Source: Secundilactobacillus odoratitofui DSM 19909 = JCM 15043 (GTDB lineage Bacteria; Bacillota; Bacilli; Lactobacillales; Lactobacillaceae). From it: a stretch of 64,000 nucleotides of DNA. The stretch lies in assembly GCF_001434895.1 (NCBI RefSeq), contig NZ_AZEE01000027.1:307360-371359 (forward strand), in the 5' to 3' direction. Made by a program: the position numbers and the translations under genes. Numbering within the stretch: position 1 is the first letter of the stretch; the number at the start of each line of letters is the position of its first letter. This document shows, piece by piece, positions 8,849-18,054 of the stretch. The notes beneath the pieces are model-generated. The model saw nothing but the letters and a program-made list of their open reading frames with translations. It was not told the origin of the DNA and did no database searches.

Positions 8849-10063
8849 ATGACACATCATTTTACGGCAAAACTGGCAATCGCTGGGCTACTGACAGTGG
8901 GAATCTTAGGGGCAACCACGAGTCAAGCCAGTGCCAAAACGAAAGTGCGTTACTATCAAGATATCAAGAACGCTAGCTACACGGTGACAAATTCAAAAGC
9001 CACCGTGTATACGAGTGCCACCCTGAAGCATAAAAAGGGTACCCTTAAATCTTATGGGAGTAAGGTCACGGGTTACTACGCCGCTCATATCTCCAAGAAC
9101 GGTAAGGCCACTGTCTACTACAAATTCAAAGTTGGCAAAAAGACTGGCTGGGTCTGGCGCGGCTATCTCAAGAAAGCAGCCACCCTGCCAAATATCTTCA
9201 ATAGTTCTGAAAAAGCACAAATCACCAGTTACCAAAAGACGGCTAAGTCAATTGGTAACAGTACTTCTGGTATGTACGCCAGCAAGCCCGTCTACAAAAA
9301 TAAGTTTGCGGTTGGTAAACTCAGCAGTACCTACATCAATAAAACACTGGCAGCCATTAACCTCGCCCGTGGCTTCTACGGTCTACCTAACGTCACCGCA
9401 CCAGATTCATGGAACGCTTCAGCTCAATATGGTGCTGCAACTCTGGCGGCTGCTAACCAAGGCTTGTCTCATGGCTTAGATGGCCTGACCCAACCAAGCT
9501 TTGTGAGTGACGCAGCTTGGTCTAAAGGGGCTGCAGCTACTAGCCAAAGTAACATCGCGCAAGGTTACTCCGGCGCATTTAACACCATCAGTGGCTACCT
9601 CAATGATAGTGGTAACACAATGCCCGGTCACCGACTCTGGATCCTGGGTGGCATCACCCAAGTTGGTGTCGGCCAAGCCGGCGAATACAATGACCTCAAA
9701 GTGTTTGATATCGATTCCGGTTTAGGCCACGCTACGAAGACCGTTGCTTATCCAAACAGTGGACTTTTCCCTGCTGAATGGTCAGTTGGGACTTTCTGGT
9801 CATTAGCAGTCCCAAGTCGCTACGATGCTTCGAAGGTTAGCATCAAAGTGACGGATGCCACAACGAAACAAAACGTGCCCGTCGCAGCAGTGCAATCCGA
9901 CGATGGCTATGGCCTCTTCGACACTGAAATCTCGTACCTACCAAAAGCTTCAATGATCAAGGCTAACCACGCCTACACCATTTCAGTTTCTAACTTTGCT
10001 GGTGTACCGGCTGGTTATAGCTACACCACTAAACTCTTCAAGATTGGTTCTGTGACGAACTAA
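8849..10063 (+). CDS. Secreted CAP-domain protein with N-terminal SH3-like wall module
   Basis: A 404-residue exported protein. The signal peptide (residues 1-29) ends ASA. Residues 33-110 form an SH3-like module ending GWVWRGYLKKA, homologous to the N-terminus of the protein at 51194-52024. Residues 165-280 are a CAP (SCP/PR-1) domain, with INLARGFYGLPNVT, HGLDG and PGHRLWILGGITQVGVG giving the expected His positions. A beta-rich C-terminal domain follows. CAP proteins in lactobacilli are cell-surface or secreted, with unclear biochemistry. The TGGGAGG site fits the ATG and matches 7 of 8 bases of the sequence complementary to the hairpin-RNA loops described below. Confidence 0.85.
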   Translation: MTHHFTAKLAIAGLLTVGILGATTSQASAKTKVRYYQDIKNASYTVTNSKATVYTSATLKHKKGTLKSYGSKVTGYYAAHISKNGKATVYYKFKVGKKTGWVWRGYLKKAATLPNIFNSSEKAQITSYQKTAKSIGNSTSGMYASKPVYKNKFAVGKLSSTYINKTLAAINLARGFYGLPNVTAPDSWNASAQYGAATLAAANQGLSHGLDGLTQPSFVSDAAWSKGAAATSQSNIAQGYSGAFNTISGYLNDSGNTMPGHRLWILGGITQVGVGQAGEYNDLKVFDIDSGLGHATKTVAYPNSGLFPAEWSVGTFWSLAVPSRYDASKVSIKVTDATTKQNVPVAAVQSDDGYGLFDTEISYLPKASMIKANHAYTISVSNFAGVPAGYSYTTKLFKIGSVTN

Positions 10064-10073
10064 CCTAATTGAT

Positions 10074-10114
10074 AAAAAAGGACCTACCTCATTTTTGAGA
10101 TAGGTCCTTTTAAA
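10074..10114. terminator. Bidirectional terminator
   Basis: A 15-bp stem with one mismatch (AAAAGGACCTACCTC against GAGATAGGTCCTTTT) is flanked by A-runs and T-runs. It separates the convergent genes at 8849 and 10132. Confidence 0.85.
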
Positions 10115-10131
10115 ATGCAAAAAAAATGAAA

Positions 10132-11013
10132 TTAGTCGCCACGTTCTACAGACAAGATGTCATAGTAGTTGTGTCCGCCGACACTGTAGCGTGCCCAACT
10201 AGCAGTCGTATAATCGGCGTCACCTGAAGCAAACTTCTGCGTCCAAGTCTTGCTGATCTTGGCTGCGGTTTGCTTGATGGTTAAACGATAGTAACGACTG
10301 GAAACCTTCTTTTCAGTTAACCCGTAAATTGGTTTCTTGTAATACAGGTAAGCCGTGTTGCCCTTAATCTTAAAGGTTGAGACCTTCACAGAAGCAGTTG
10401 GCTTGATTCGGTTAATAAACGCTGGTGCGTAGGATGTGTTACTGCCATTTGGCAGATCAAACAAGTTCGTTGACTGATCAGGATCCTGGATCTTGTAATG
10501 CTTCAGCCGGGCTGCACTATAATACTCCACGTAGCCGTCTAACGTAACATGGAACATTGGCTTGTAGTCGTTGGTTGAATCATTAGTGAAGCCAGTACCA
10601 CTCTGTAACAAGTGGGTCCGAACGCCCATCTTCAACTTGTAGACTTTGTAATCACTCGCCTTAAAGCTGATTGGCTTGCCGGTTTCGTAAATGCCCTTTT
10701 CGCTGTTGTAATGCAAATCACCACGACTCAAATTGATGGAATATTTAATGGAACCACTGCTGGTTCGCTCAGAGCCAACGCCATCCGTCCGCAAAATAGT
10801 GCCTTTTGGCGTAATGATCTTGTGACCCTTCTTACCATTGACGTAAGTGTACTGCCCCGTATACATTGCCCGAGTGGTCTTCACGTAGTCGGCTTTTTCA
10901 ATTGCCGCAATTGAAGCAGCGTGCGCCGTAGTATTAACGCTGGCCAACCCAAGTAAACCAAAGGTAGCCCCTAACGCAACGGTAACGAGTTGCTTAGTTA
11001 GTCTGGTTGTCAT
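10132..11013 (-). CDS. Secreted protein of unknown function
   Basis: A 293-residue exported protein. The signal peptide (MTTRLTKQLVTVALGATFG through AHA) covers about 32 residues. The mature part is rich in Tyr, Lys, Ser and Thr, with short alternating strands typical of lactobacillar surface proteins, but no domain is recognised. The start at 11013 is chosen because GGGGAGG precedes it by 7 bases and a perfect signal peptide begins there; an open frame continues to 11136 but is not needed. It lies in a cluster of secreted-protein genes. Confidence 0.75.
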   Translation of the reverse strand: MTTRLTKQLVTVALGATFGLLGLASVNTTAHAASIAAIEKADYVKTTRAMYTGQYTYVNGKKGHKIITPKGTILRTDGVGSERTSSGSIKYSINLSRGDLHYNSEKGIYETGKPISFKASDYKVYKLKMGVRTHLLQSGTGFTNDSTNDYKPMFHVTLDGYVEYYSAARLKHYKIQDPDQSTNLFDLPNGSNTSYAPAFINRIKPTASVKVSTFKIKGNTAYLYYKKPIYGLTEKKVSSRYYRLTIKQTAAKISKTWTQKFASGDADYTTASWARYSVGGHNYYDILSVERGD

Positions 11014-11101
11014 AATGGTTCCTCCCCTAGATAACGACATTAGTTTTATATCAGTTTTGATTTTACACTTGATTGGTTGCGTTGGGGGTTGATTTGTGAG
11101 A

Positions 11102-11118
11102 TTTAAGTGAGTCTTAAG
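11102..11118 (+). promoter_or_regulatory. CiaR-like direct repeat, imperfect
   Basis: TTTAAG-N5-CTTAAG with an exact 11-base period. It resembles the perfect repeats at 49434, 52406 and 40856. A possible -10 (TAAAAT, 11127-11132) follows by 8 bases. It could serve either strand because CTTAAG is palindromic. Confidence 0.35.
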
Positions 11119-11202
11119 GATTACCTTAAAATTCATACTCGGTGTTGCACTTCACTTTTAAATCAGGTAGGTAGGAGGTATGGCGGATATAACAGTTTTT
11201 TC

Positions 11203-11231
11203 TTGACCTTGATGCCATACTAAGGTGTAAT
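11203..11231 (+). promoter_or_regulatory. Promoter of the DUF6978-DUF1828 cassette
   Basis: A TTGACC -35 box and a TGTAAT -10 box are separated by 17 bases, about 60 bases before the start codon at 11292. Confidence 0.6.
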
Positions 11232-11291
11232 ATATCTAGATCATAAAAGCGCATTCTCAGACAAAAATACCGTAAGGACATTAATATTGAA

Positions 11292-11774
11292 ATGGACAAA
11301 CTCCAATTAACTGATAAACAGGCACACACACTCATCCACTGTTTGAAAAATGTGCTTGATACTCACTCAAAAACACTGTCAAATGGTGATCGTGGTAAAT
11401 TCACATTAGAATCAACAAGAGTTGAAAATGTTCCACAATATTTTCAAGTGGATTATATGTATGATGTTGATGATATCCATATCAATCTTATGGATCTTAA
11501 AACCCATCATACTCTCATTCGTATCAATTTAGACACGAAGTTCCACAATAATTCTGATGGTAAGGTTCGCGGTCATCGTGTAGAAGTTTTCTCCGTAGCA
11601 GAATTTGAAGCTAAGCACGATTCGTTTACTCATATTAAAGCCTACCCTTTTCCATATGATGGTCTTAATGATACTAATGATTTTCTTGAGGCCATGCAAG
11701 AGTTGCTTGACTATACCAATGTTCATAAGCAAAATAGAATAAATATTGTTATTGCCTCTGATTTAGATATATAA
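11292..11774 (+). CDS. DUF6978-like protein, first gene of a two-gene cassette
   Basis: A 160-residue soluble protein beginning MDKLQLTDKQAHTLIHCLK, a helical start like that of DUF6978 proteins, followed by a beta-rich middle (YFQVDYMYDVDDIHINLMDL) and a conserved-looking HIKAYPFPYDG. No catalytic motif is visible. The gene ends 20 bases before a DUF1828 gene. The pair has its own promoter and terminator and is visibly richer in A/T than its neighbours, suggesting acquired DNA. DUF6978/DUF1828 pairs recur in Firmicutes with unknown function; a toxin-antitoxin-like or defence role is conjecture. Confidence 0.65.
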   Translation: MDKLQLTDKQAHTLIHCLKNVLDTHSKTLSNGDRGKFTLESTRVENVPQYFQVDYMYDVDDIHINLMDLKTHHTLIRINLDTKFHNNSDGKVRGHRVEVFSVAEFEAKHDSFTHIKAYPFPYDGLNDTNDFLEAMQELLDYTNVHKQNRINIVIASDLDI

Positions 11775-11794
11775 ATGAAAGGAGTGTTTGCATA

Positions 11795-12595
11795 ATGGAT
11801 AACCTTGTCGATCAAATTGATAGCATCGCACAGGACTGGCTACGGTTTATTAAAGAAAGTCATGAATTTAGAATTGCAAGTGACAATAGGATCCGTGTAA
11901 ACACGCCATTTACTGATCCATTTGGAGATGAAATCTCACTCATGATTTCTCTAACGGATAAACAATATACAGTTTCTGATCAAGGATATACTTTGTGGAA
12001 TTTAAAAGTTAACGGCTTAGATTTGTCAGACAAACGTTCACAACGCTATCGAAATCTGATGTCGATTTTAGACAAAACCAACACTTCTCTATCCAAATCT
12101 GACGTCATTCAAACAACCGGTTCAAAATCTGATATTCCACAAATGATTAATGATTTAACTCAGACACTAATTCAAGTATCTGACCTAATCTATCTAAGCA
12201 GAAACAATACCAAAAGTGTTTTTCTAGAAGATGTCAGATCATACTTCGAAACTCAGAAAGATACGTACAGCACCTTAAGGGGTATGTCCATGCGTGGACA
12301 AAGTCAACTAAAGTACAATATCGATTACATTTTCAACCTCACCGTTACTGATAGAAAATTTGTCAACGTCTATAACGCCCTTTCAAGATCATTGGTTGAG
12401 CAACTTATTGGCATTTGGGCAGACACCATTCAATATCGGAAGGCTAACGACCAAGAGAAAGTACCACTCAGTATCATCGTTCCAAATGTTAGCGATAAAG
12501 AAGAAAGATTTGTAAGTAGCCTTTCAAAACACAATATTGACGTCGTGCCTTTTGATGACAAAGAACAGGTGAATGACAAGTTAGCAATTCGTTAA
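11795..12595 (+). CDS. DUF1828/DUF1829 protein
   Basis: A 266-residue soluble protein. Residues 30-110 match the DUF1828 pattern (RVNTPFTDPFGDEISLMISL, then YTVSDQGYTLWNLKVNGLDL). Residues 140-260 fit DUF1829, with a charged helical region and VPLSIIVPNVSDKEERF near the end. AAGGAG lies 11 bases before the ATG. It is the second gene of the cassette with 11292-11774 and ends at a strong terminator. The DUF1828 fold has been linked to nuclease-like or antitoxin-like proteins, but no active-site motif can be pointed to here. Confidence 0.75.
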   Translation: MDNLVDQIDSIAQDWLRFIKESHEFRIASDNRIRVNTPFTDPFGDEISLMISLTDKQYTVSDQGYTLWNLKVNGLDLSDKRSQRYRNLMSILDKTNTSLSKSDVIQTTGSKSDIPQMINDLTQTLIQVSDLIYLSRNNTKSVFLEDVRSYFETQKDTYSTLRGMSMRGQSQLKYNIDYIFNLTVTDRKFVNVYNALSRSLVEQLIGIWADTIQYRKANDQEKVPLSIIVPNVSDKEERFVSSLSKHNIDVVPFDDKEQVNDKLAIR

Positions 12596-12607
12596 GTAAT
12601 TAGAAGG

Positions 12608-12647
12608 AACGATATCATCAAGTAACGTTGATATCGTTTCGTTTTTT
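12608..12647 (+). terminator. Terminator of DUF6978-DUF1828 cassette
   Basis: A 10-bp stem (AACGATATCA with TGATATCGTT), an 11-base loop and a T-run. Confidence 0.85.
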
Positions 12648-12787
12648 AGTAAAAGGTATGTTGAAATTATTGAACAATAGCAGTGATTCTTTTCGGAGGG
12701 CACTTAGAATCGAGGATTAAGCGTGACGTTAGTCATGGCTAGTCGTCGATTTTTTCTGCATTTTTTAACACATCATTTAAAAATATC

Positions 12788-12815
12788 AAAAACCGGCCTA
12801 CATAATACGCAGACC
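12788..12815 (-). terminator. Terminator of paired secreted-protein genes
   Basis: On the minus strand a GGTCTGC/GTAGGCC stem with wobble pairs is followed by GGTTTTT. Confidence 0.5.
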
Positions 12816-12823
12816 GCCGCTAC

Positions 12824-13276
12824 TTACTTCTTCAATAAATAAGTGTGTTTAATTTTATGCGTTACGGGGTTGATGTTGTATGTCACTAACGCCGCCTTGC
12901 CATGATACTTAGTTCGTTTGAGCGTCAACGGCATTTCACCGTGGGCTTGTCCAAACCGATAGTAGCCCTGCTTCGATTTACTCAACACTCCCAAACGATT
13001 ATTACGATTCTTCGACTTCATGGAAATTTTCCAAGCACCACCCAGATTTTTCCCATATCGATAGCAATACTGCGTCAACGTATATTTAGTTAACACAAAC
13101 TTGTTCGTGTAATGGTCCTGTGCCTTGGCACTCACCCACGATCCTCTTAAAGCTGTTGGAACAGCTTTAAGATATCTTGATTTGGCTGAAGCCTGCTGAG
13201 TTGTGACTGTTAATCCAGTCACTGCGACAATCATCACCAGTGTTCCCATAAAAAATCGCTTAATATGCTTCATCAT
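12824..13276 (-). CDS. Small secreted protein, paralogue of its upstream neighbour
   Basis: A 150-residue protein with a signal peptide ending QASA at about residue 31. The mature part opens with VPTALRGSWVSAK, the same LRG(S/T)W landmark as the neighbour at 13287-13763. The family is common in lactobacilli as small exported proteins of unknown role, probably one beta-barrel domain. A GGGGA site precedes tandem ATG codons (13276 and 13273), so the start may be one codon later. It follows the neighbour by 10 bases and should share its transcript. Confidence 0.7.
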   Translation of the reverse strand: MMKHIKRFFMGTLVMIVAVTGLTVTTQQASAKSRYLKAVPTALRGSWVSAKAQDHYTNKFVLTKYTLTQYCYRYGKNLGGAWKISMKSKNRNNRLGVLSKSKQGYYRFGQAHGEMPLTLKRTKYHGKAALVTYNINPVTHKIKHTYLLKK

Positions 13277-13286
13277 CTATTCCCCT

Positions 13287-13763
13287 TTACCTGCCTGATT
13301 GAATCGAACGTAAGTGCTTTGGCACCTTATACTGATGCTTGGTCTTGAAATGTGTAAACACATAAAAACCGTCTTCAACGAGAATCGGATGGTACTTACC
13401 ATTGATTTTCATCTTGCCATAGCGATAGGTACTAAAGGCAGCACTGATATCTTTATTATGAAATACCCATAGATGGGTCTTCTTGTTATCAAGCGTTGCC
13501 ACAAACTTTGATTTCGGAATATATTCGTGTGCATGATACTCGGCACTATTATTCCGATAATTCATCGTGTGGGCCGTCAACTTAATCTTGGTGTAACCCA
13601 TATCTGAATGATAGTTGTACCATGTGCCGCGCATACTACGTGGCGAGGTATGGTAATCTTTGGCCGAAGCACGAATATTCGTCTGGTCAGCCATCAGCCC
13701 AAGGCTAAAGCCACAGGCAAGCAACAACAGTACTGCATTACTTTTCTTCCCTAGTTGAAACAT
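13287..13763 (-). CDS. Small secreted protein, first of a paralogous pair
   Basis: A 158-residue protein with a signal peptide (residues 1-34, ending ASA). A single domain begins SPRSMRGTWYNYHSDMGY, parallel to LRGSW in the downstream gene, and continues with alternating strands (TKIKLTAHTMNYR, THLWVFHN, YGKMKINGKYHPILV). GGGGG precedes the ATG by 6 bases. The two genes look like a tandem duplication that has diverged strongly. Function is unknown; export is clear. Confidence 0.7.
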   Translation of the reverse strand: MFQLGKKSNAVLLLLACGFSLGLMADQTNIRASAKDYHTSPRSMRGTWYNYHSDMGYTKIKLTAHTMNYRNNSAEYHAHEYIPKSKFVATLDNKKTHLWVFHNKDISAAFSTYRYGKMKINGKYHPILVEDGFYVFTHFKTKHQYKVPKHLRSIQSGR

Positions 13764-13825
13764 CGAAATCCCCCTACAGATTTATTTGATGTTGAGACAA
13801 CTTATTATAGCATTAATTGTGACAG

Positions 13826-13860
13826 AAAAAGCGACGTCTAAATTAAGACGTCGCACTTTT
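13826..13860. terminator. Bidirectional terminator
   Basis: A perfect 9-bp stem (GCGACGTCT with AGACGTCGC) with a 6-base loop has A-runs and T-runs on both sides. It ends the minus-strand gene at 13969-14874. Confidence 0.85.
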
Positions 13861-13968
13861 CTGTGTTTAAAAAATACTGGTATTCGGCAATTTCCTAAGT
13901 TGAACATATACTTTACTAATTTGTGTTTGAAGGGCCATCAATTACCTTCTTCAAATCCATGACATTAA

Positions 13969-14874
13969 TTAATCCTCACCGTAGTCATATCCTAACAGCT
14001 TAAGCTGATCATAGAGTTTATGAATCTTTAAATCAATCCCATCCATTTCCTGCTTCAAATCTAAAACATGGTTACCAACCTTTTCATGTGCGGCTTTAAC
14101 TTTTTCAAGATGGTCAAGTGATTCCACATAGCGTTTTTCTACCTCGTACACTTCTAACTGCAACGATTGATTTTCTTGGTCCTTTTGCAACTCAATCTTT
14201 TTCTCATTTAAACGGTCCTTATAATAATCTACGTTAGATTGTGTCGTTTCAACAGTTTCACGCACAAGTGCAAAAAGATCATACTTTACACTATTTTCCT
14301 CACGTAATTTCTCAATCTGTTCTAAGTACGGCTTCCACTCCGGCTTCTCTTCATAAACATCCAACAACCGTGGTTCCATGCTATCAATCTGTGCCTGCAG
14401 ATTAGCAATCTGATTCTTCAAGACAGTAACTTCAGCACTATCACTATTAGGCTGTGTCTGATTCAATCGCGCTTCTAACTGCTCAATGCGCGCAAGTAAT
14501 TTCGCCACGTCACTGTTCTGGTTAGCAGCAGGTGTTACCTTTTTAACCACACCGAAGTGGATAACCTTAGCCTTATACCCCTTCTTCGTCACAGTGAGTC
14601 GATAATGCCAGTTTGCCTTAACTGGCTGCTTCAACTCGAATTTGAACTTGCCTGACTTAGCAACTTTACCAGTGCCAAAAGTCTTCGCATAACGCGTCAC
14701 TTTGACCTTAGCGCCGGCAGTTGCTGTACCTGTGATATACCGATCACCTCTATGAACTGCGGCGACCTTTAAATTGAGTTGCTGCTTAGTTTTCGTAGCA
14801 GCGCTAACTTGTGTAGAGGTACTGGAGATCGCAAAAATGGAAGTTGCGAGTAAAACGACGTAACGACTGTTCAT
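13969..14874 (-). CDS. Secreted protein with Ig-like domain and coiled coil
   Basis: A 301-residue exported protein. The signal peptide covers about residues 1-26. Residues 28-105 form a bacterial Ig-like domain (ITGTATAGAKVKVTRYAK, then GKFKFELKQPVKANWHYRLTVTK), as found in adhesins and wall-binding proteins. Residues 120-300 are a long charged coiled coil. No LPXTG anchor is present, so attachment could be through the Ig-like domain or the coiled coil. AGGGG precedes the ATG. It sits among secreted-protein genes between the S-layer genes. Confidence 0.75.
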   Translation of the reverse strand: MNSRYVVLLATSIFAISSTSTQVSAATKTKQQLNLKVAAVHRGDRYITGTATAGAKVKVTRYAKTFGTGKVAKSGKFKFELKQPVKANWHYRLTVTKKGYKAKVIHFGVVKKVTPAANQNSDVAKLLARIEQLEARLNQTQPNSDSAEVTVLKNQIANLQAQIDSMEPRLLDVYEEKPEWKPYLEQIEKLREENSVKYDLFALVRETVETTQSNVDYYKDRLNEKKIELQKDQENQSLQLEVYEVEKRYVESLDHLEKVKAAHEKVGNHVLDLKQEMDGIDLKIHKLYDQLKLLGYDYGED

Positions 14875-15134
14875 TAAAATGAACCCCTCTCAATATATAA
14901 TAATAGCTTTCAGAATATACAAAATATGTATAAACCATCTAAAAGGATAGCAAGAATAATTAACTTACACAACCATTAACTGGCGAAATGATTAACTATT
15001 TGTGCTTTAACACTTTCACTGTCACCACCCAGTCACCTCATTGGGCGACAGTAACTTCATCAGTTATCCTTCTTTTAAACAGTATTGATTAGTGTTACGT
15101 AACTAAGTGCCCCTTACTCAATTTACTGGACAAT

Positions 15135-15168
15135 AAAAAACACCTCTCAATATCGAGAAGTGTTTCTG
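15135..15168 (-). terminator. Intrinsic terminator
   Basis: On the minus strand an 11-bp stem (AAACACTTCTC with GAGAGGTGTTT) is followed by a run of T. It ends the gene at 15184-15891. Confidence 0.85.
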
Positions 15169-15183
15169 TCACTTTGACTGTAA

Positions 15184-15891
15184 TCATTTACTATAAAACT
15201 TATTAAACGACTTGTAGTTGTAAGCAGCCTTTAAATCCGAAACAATACTATCGACACCTTTTTGATCAGTAATTTCCTTACCAGACTTCAGGGTAGTTTT
15301 GTACAGTGCGAAGTAATCACTTAAATACTCACTAGCGTAGAACGAGCCATCCTTAGTATAGTACGATGGATGTAGGGTCATTTGCTTGCCCAACTTAATG
15401 TGAGCCAACCGCCAATCGTTAACATGCTTTAATCCATGAACGTTAGTGTTTGAAACGCTCTTCCTCAATTCTTTAGGAATCACGTAGCCACCGCTGACCT
15501 TAACAGTCTTAACTTTAGGTGAAGACTTCTTCGTGAAATATCCTGAATAGACATAACCTGAAACAGTCCCGTGTGAGTTGATCACGTACCGATACTTCAC
15601 TAGCTTACCGTTCTTGGCTTTAACAATGGCAGCTTTATCTGAAGTAAACACGTTGGACTTCCTGGAAACGTCATAAGTGGTCAAATACTCGCTTGTATAA
15701 ACCCGAATCCCTTTATTCTTCTTAGATGAGATTCGATGATACGTTGTGTACTTATAACTCTGCAAACTCTTCAACGTTGGTACTGAATGATCTGGCACAT
15801 ACTTACTTGCAGATGCAGTTGTTGTTGAAGATACCCCCACGATACCCGCAGCCACAATTGCATATGCGGTAAACTTTAATCCTTTAATCAT
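15184..15891 (-). CDS. Secreted protein with SH3-like wall module
   Basis: A 235-residue exported protein. The signal peptide ends near residue 29 (TTASAS). Residues 45-125 are an SH3-like module (TYHRISSKKNKGIRVYTSEYL through GTVSGYVYSGYFTKK) related to the S-layer wall-binding repeats and to the proteins at 8849, 33355 and 51194. The C-terminal 100 residues contain a second Tyr/Lys-rich region without a recognised fold. GGGG precedes the ATG by about 8 bases. Confidence 0.7.
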   Translation of the reverse strand: MIKGLKFTAYAIVAAGIVGVSSTTTASASKYVPDHSVPTLKSLQSYKYTTYHRISSKKNKGIRVYTSEYLTTYDVSRKSNVFTSDKAAIVKAKNGKLVKYRYVINSHGTVSGYVYSGYFTKKSSPKVKTVKVSGGYVIPKELRKSVSNTNVHGLKHVNDWRLAHIKLGKQMTLHPSYYTKDGSFYASEYLSDYFALYKTTLKSGKEITDQKGVDSIVSDLKAAYNYKSFNKFYSK

Positions 15892-16011
15892 AAAATAATC
15901 CCCTTTATTTATAGATTAGGTTAATTTTATCATTTGATTGGAAGCGTGTACAGGGCCTTTGACAGTTCAACTAATTTAATTCAAAAATCAATTTTGATAA
16001 AATTAATAAAA

Positions 16012-16042
16012 ATACAAAAAGCCCATCCAAAAGGATGGGCTT
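16012..16042 (-). terminator. Terminator of S-layer gene 2
   Basis: A perfect 8-bp GC-rich stem (GCCCATCC with GGATGGGC), a 4-base loop and a T-run on the minus strand. Confidence 0.9.
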
Positions 16043-16156
16043 CAGCTCTACTAAAAGTAAAGCACTAGTAATTCACGATAACTAATTAACTGACCAAATT
16101 GGACGAATTACTTAGTTGAAAATTACTTTATCAGAACTGAACTTAGTTAATTAATA

Positions 16157-17533
16157 TTAACCTAAGTAGTCAGTGTTTGCTGATTCTTGTGCTGGAGTAG
16201 TAGCAGGTGCATCTGTAGTAGTAGTCTTAGTGAATACTAATTGGATAGCATCGCCGTACTTAGCAGAAGCGTTGAGAGTTTGAGTTGCTTTATCGTTGTA
16301 GGTGTAGTAAGTGTAAACAGTCTTACCAGCTGCATCAGTTGAAGTTGCAGTTGCGTAGTACTTAGTAGTACCAAATGCATCCTTCAAAGCTGCGTAACCA
16401 TCAAAGGTCTTAGTAGCAACGCCAGTGAATGCCTTTTGTTGAGTGGCAGTCAATGCAGGAGCATTCTTCAAATCAGAAGCGTTTAAAGTTTCTTTGAAGT
16501 TGTTTGAGTCAACTTGTACAAGAGAAACCTTTGAAGTAGCAGTCTTAGCTACAGTTGCGTAGCCAGTACCACCGTAAACAGCACCTGAAAGGTATGTTGA
16601 ATCAGCAGTTACAGTGTAACCTTCTGGAGCGTTAGCAGCAGCAAATTGAGCCAAAGTTTGACCTGCAGTGTTCTTGTCAGTTGAGGCTACAGTTTGGCCT
16701 TCTTTAGTAGAAGTACCTTTTGCAGCGATAAACTTAGCTGATGCAGTAGAAACGATGTTCTTGTTTGCATCACGGTAAGCAACAGTTACACTGTTAGCAG
16801 TAGTAGCTTCTGGTTCAGCGTTAGTTTGAGTTAAGTTAGAAGCCTTTACCCAAGCGCCGTTGATATCAGTGTTTGATGACTTGATTTGGTACCAAGTTTC
16901 GCCTTCACGTGAAGTAGTCTTTGCAGCACTAACAGTGAAAGTTACGTTCTTGTAAGCATCAGTAGAAGTGATAACTTTGTTAGCAGCGGTCTTAGCACGG
17001 CCAATCTTGTATTGAGCGTATGCTGGTTCCTTGTAAAGAAGGTCGTTCTTAGTAGTAGAAGTTGAACCTGCCTTTAATTGGAAAGTAGCGTCAGTCTTAG
17101 GTGCAGTAGCATCCTTGGTAGTGTCGTATGAAGCAATACCACCAGCAAAGGCAGTCTTGTCCTTACCACCGTAGATCCATCCACGGTATGAACCGTCGAA
17201 TGAAACAACCTTGTAGTAAACTGAACCGCGGTTAGTAGTAGCAACACGGTATGCACGGAAGTTAGCAGTACCGTTGGTTGACTTAGCTAACTTAGCAGCA
17301 GTAGTAGTTGAAGCAACAACCTTAGCACCCTTTAAAGTACCGGCTTTAGTGTATAAAGCGTTTGAACCATTAAGAGTAACGTTACGAGTTGATGCGGTAG
17401 TGGTCAAGGTTGCGTTTGATGTAACCTTGGCGTAGGTCTTAGCTGAAGCAGTAGTTGAGGCTGCGCCGGCAGCGGCAACGAATGATACGGCAGCTAAACC
17501 AAGATAAAGAGATTTCTTTAAACTTGCTTGCAT
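16157..17533 (-). CDS. SlpA-type S-layer protein (paralogue 2, probably the major one)
   Basis: A 458-residue secreted protein. The start [18 protein letters not shown] is set by GGAGG 8 bases upstream; an in-frame extension to 17602 is upstream noise. The signal peptide ends ASA near residue 31. Residues 32-235 match the SlpA wall-binding half, with [25 protein letters not shown] and [14 protein letters not shown]. The rest is Thr/Ala/Ser-rich assembly sequence. Residue and codon bias is extreme, as expected for one of the most abundant proteins in the cell. A near-consensus promoter and a strong terminator frame the gene. It shares high N-terminal identity with paralogue 1 but has a different C-terminus. 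Confidence 0.92.
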   Translation of the reverse strand: MQASLKKSLYLGLAAVSFVAAAGAASTTASAKTYAKVTSNATLTTTASTRNVTLNGSNALYTKAGTLKGAKVVASTTTAAKLAKSTNGTANFRAYRVATTNRGSVYYKVVSFDGSYRGWIYGGKDKTAFAGGIASYDTTKDATAPKTDATFQLKAGSTSTTKNDLLYKEPAYAQYKIGRAKTAANKVITSTDAYKNVTFTVSAAKTTSREGETWYQIKSSNTDINGAWVKASNLTQTNAEPEATTANSVTVAYRDANKNIVSTASAKFIAAKGTSTKEGQTVASTDKNTAGQTLAQFAAANAPEGYTVTADSTYLSGAVYGGTGYATVAKTATSKVSLVQVDSNNFKETLNASDLKNAPALTATQQKAFTGVATKTFDGYAALKDAFGTTKYYATATSTDAAGKTVYTYYTYNDKATQTLNASAKYGDAIQLVFTKTTTTDAPATTPAQESANTDYLG

Positions 17534-17580
17534 GTGTAATTCCTCCAAACATATATTTATGTAACTCATCAAGCATAAAC

Positions 17581-17609
17581 AGTATACACAATATCGATTC
17601 AAATGTTAA
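17581..17609 (-). promoter_or_regulatory. Promoter of S-layer gene 2
   Basis: TTAACA (-35) and TATACT (-10) on the minus strand are separated by 17 bases, about 48 bases before the start codon. Confidence 0.7.
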
Positions 17610-18003
17610 GTAATTTAATTACAAAACCCTCTTACCAAATACTGTGTATCGAGCTCCTAACTCTGTAAAGCAGTATAACGTAGGATTTTTTAGTATTCAA
17701 GGAAACCGCTCTAATTGTTGTTGACTTGCAATAATTTCACAAGTTTGAAATATATTGAAATAATGGGCTAAGCCCGTTATAACGTGGTAATGAACGGGTT
17801 ACAACGTCTCATATATGTCAGATTTTGTAATAAAAGCACCGTTTAAAATTGAAGTTTTCAATCTCTAATTTACTACTTTCGTGGTTCAAATTTGGCTCAT
17901 CATTGTTAATAAAACTGATTAAGATTTATTTTGATTTCCCCAAAATTTTTTTGAATCTTAAGGGAACGTTTACCTTGTTTTCCGGTTCTATACCATTACG
18001 CCA
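17610..18003. other. Upstream region of S-layer gene 2, no gene
   Basis: About 400 bases of A/T-rich sequence with no supported reading frame. A small palindrome (GGGCTAAGCCC, about 17765-17775) and a CCCGTT/AACGGG pair just after it may be regulatory. The length and lack of coding potential fit an extended control region for a highly expressed S-layer gene. Confidence 0.4.
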
Positions 18004-18038
18004 CAAAAATACCAGCGCATCAAACTGACCGCTGGTAT
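18004..18038 (-). terminator. Terminator of aminotransferase gene
   Basis: On the minus strand a perfect 9-bp stem (ATACCAGCG with CGCTGGTAT) with a 12-base loop and TTTTT. Confidence 0.9.
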
Positions 18039-18054
18039 CTCAATCTCGATTAAT

